NCBI GenBank assembly: GCA_020025095.1
Contig: JAHHSS010000034.1
Location: forward strand, 1 to 14,682
Reading direction: 5' to 3'
Length of the DNA: 14,682 nt
DNA from: Peptostreptococcus sp.
Lineage (GTDB): Bacteria > Bacillota > Clostridia > Peptostreptococcales > Peptostreptococcaceae
Both the position numbers and the translations under genes were made by a program. Shown piece after piece: positions 14,519 through 14,682 of the stretch (positions are counted from its first letter, which is position 1; each line of letters begins with the position of its first letter). The notes beneath the pieces were generated by a model, which was not told the DNA's origin, searched no databases, and saw only the letters and a program-made list of their open reading frames with translations.

Positions 14519-14559
14519 TTTTAGTAAAATATACCTCAAGATAGGTAAATTTACTATAA
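14519..14559 (-). repeat. Imperfect inverted repeat in the abi leader
   Basis: TAGTAAA (14522-14528) pairs with TTTACTA (14550-14556). Inside, TACCT (14532-14536) pairs with AGGTA (14543-14547) around a six-base loop. Mismatches lie between the two helices, and two more outer A-T pairs follow a T-T mismatch. It ends five bases before the ribosome binding site of the abi gene. It could be an operator for a repressor or an RNA hairpin regulating translation. The sequence shows only the symmetry. Confidence 0.5.
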
Positions 14560-14598
14560 AATGTATTGATAAAAGTATAATAATTTGATTTTTTGTAT

Positions 14599-14641
14599 AA
14601 AAAAACCTCCACGTCAGAACGTATCTGGAAGTTTGTGGAGG
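14599..14641 (-). ncRNA. Hairpin plus T-tract upstream of abi: 3' end of a candidate small RNA (abiF-type leader RNA)
   Basis: On the minus strand CCTCCAC (14641-14635) pairs with GTGGAGG (14612-14606). Inside, CAGA (14627-14624) pairs with TCTG (14618-14615) over a five-base loop. Seven T's follow (14605-14599), so a minus-strand transcript would terminate here, 97 bases before the abi start. The RNA's 5' end is not defined and may lie beyond the window; the sequence before the hairpin is TTTTCAACC with an AT-rich stretch further upstream. A conserved 'abiF' RNA motif upstream of this family is known from comparative work, and I infer a relative by position, without an alignment. A plain terminator of an upstream gene outside the window is the main alternative. 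Confidence 0.5.
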
Positions 14642-14682
14642 GGTTGAAAACTATTTTTAAATATCTTGTATTGGTTTAAGTA

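Noticed and set aside
1..14682. CRISPR arrays, insertion sequences, tRNA or rRNA genes
   Set aside because: No regularly spaced direct repeats, transposase frames, terminal inverted repeats or recognisable tRNA/rRNA sequence were seen on either strand.

Overview
The window is a low-GC, AT-biased chromosomal segment of an anaerobic Firmicute, most likely a Clostridia member of the Peptostreptococcaceae / Clostridioides type. The evidence is the gene order recJ-apt-rel-dtd-MBL-hemZ-hisS-aspS (an extension of the recJ-apt-rel-dtd...hisS-aspS order known from Bacillus and clostridia), strong purine-rich ribosome binding sites, and TTG starts. Tryptophan is encoded by TGG and the code looks standard. 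None of the twelve intact or partial genes ends in TGA.

Positions 1-9073 hold one tightly packed rightward cluster. It contains the 3' end of recJ, apt (adenine salvage), rel ((p)ppGpp synthetase/hydrolase), dtd (D-aminoacyl-tRNA deacylase, interrupted by an in-frame TAA), a glyoxalase II-like metallo-hydrolase, hemZ (radical SAM), hisS and aspS. Gaps are at most about 60 bases and hemZ/hisS overlap, so it is probably transcribed as one or a few long units. Its themes are nucleotide salvage, stringent response and tRNA charging or quality control.

Positions 9131-10598 hold an RseC-family membrane protein and then pta (phosphotransacetylase), closed by a strong intrinsic terminator. The RseC gene carries an in-frame TGA exactly where the family has its first conserved cysteine, and an intact reading frame continues afterwards. 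A small hairpin with a suitable apical loop lies about 22 bases after the TGA. I read this as a candidate selenocysteine-containing RseC protein. It is the most interesting signal in the window.

Positions 10770-13455 form a separate two-gene surface-polymer unit: a CDP-glycerol glycerophosphotransferase-family enzyme and UDP-glucose 6-dehydrogenase. It has its own extended -10 promoter and a probably bidirectional terminator.

Positions 13552-14682 hold a convergent accessory gene on the minus strand. It encodes an Abi_2 (AbiD/AbiF) abortive-infection protein with a HEPN-type RNICAH motif. It is preceded by a hairpin plus T-tract that looks like the 3' end of a small RNA, and by an inverted repeat in the leader. 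This matches the layout of RNA-controlled AbiF-type defence or toxin modules. The upstream part of the small RNA runs to or past the window edge.
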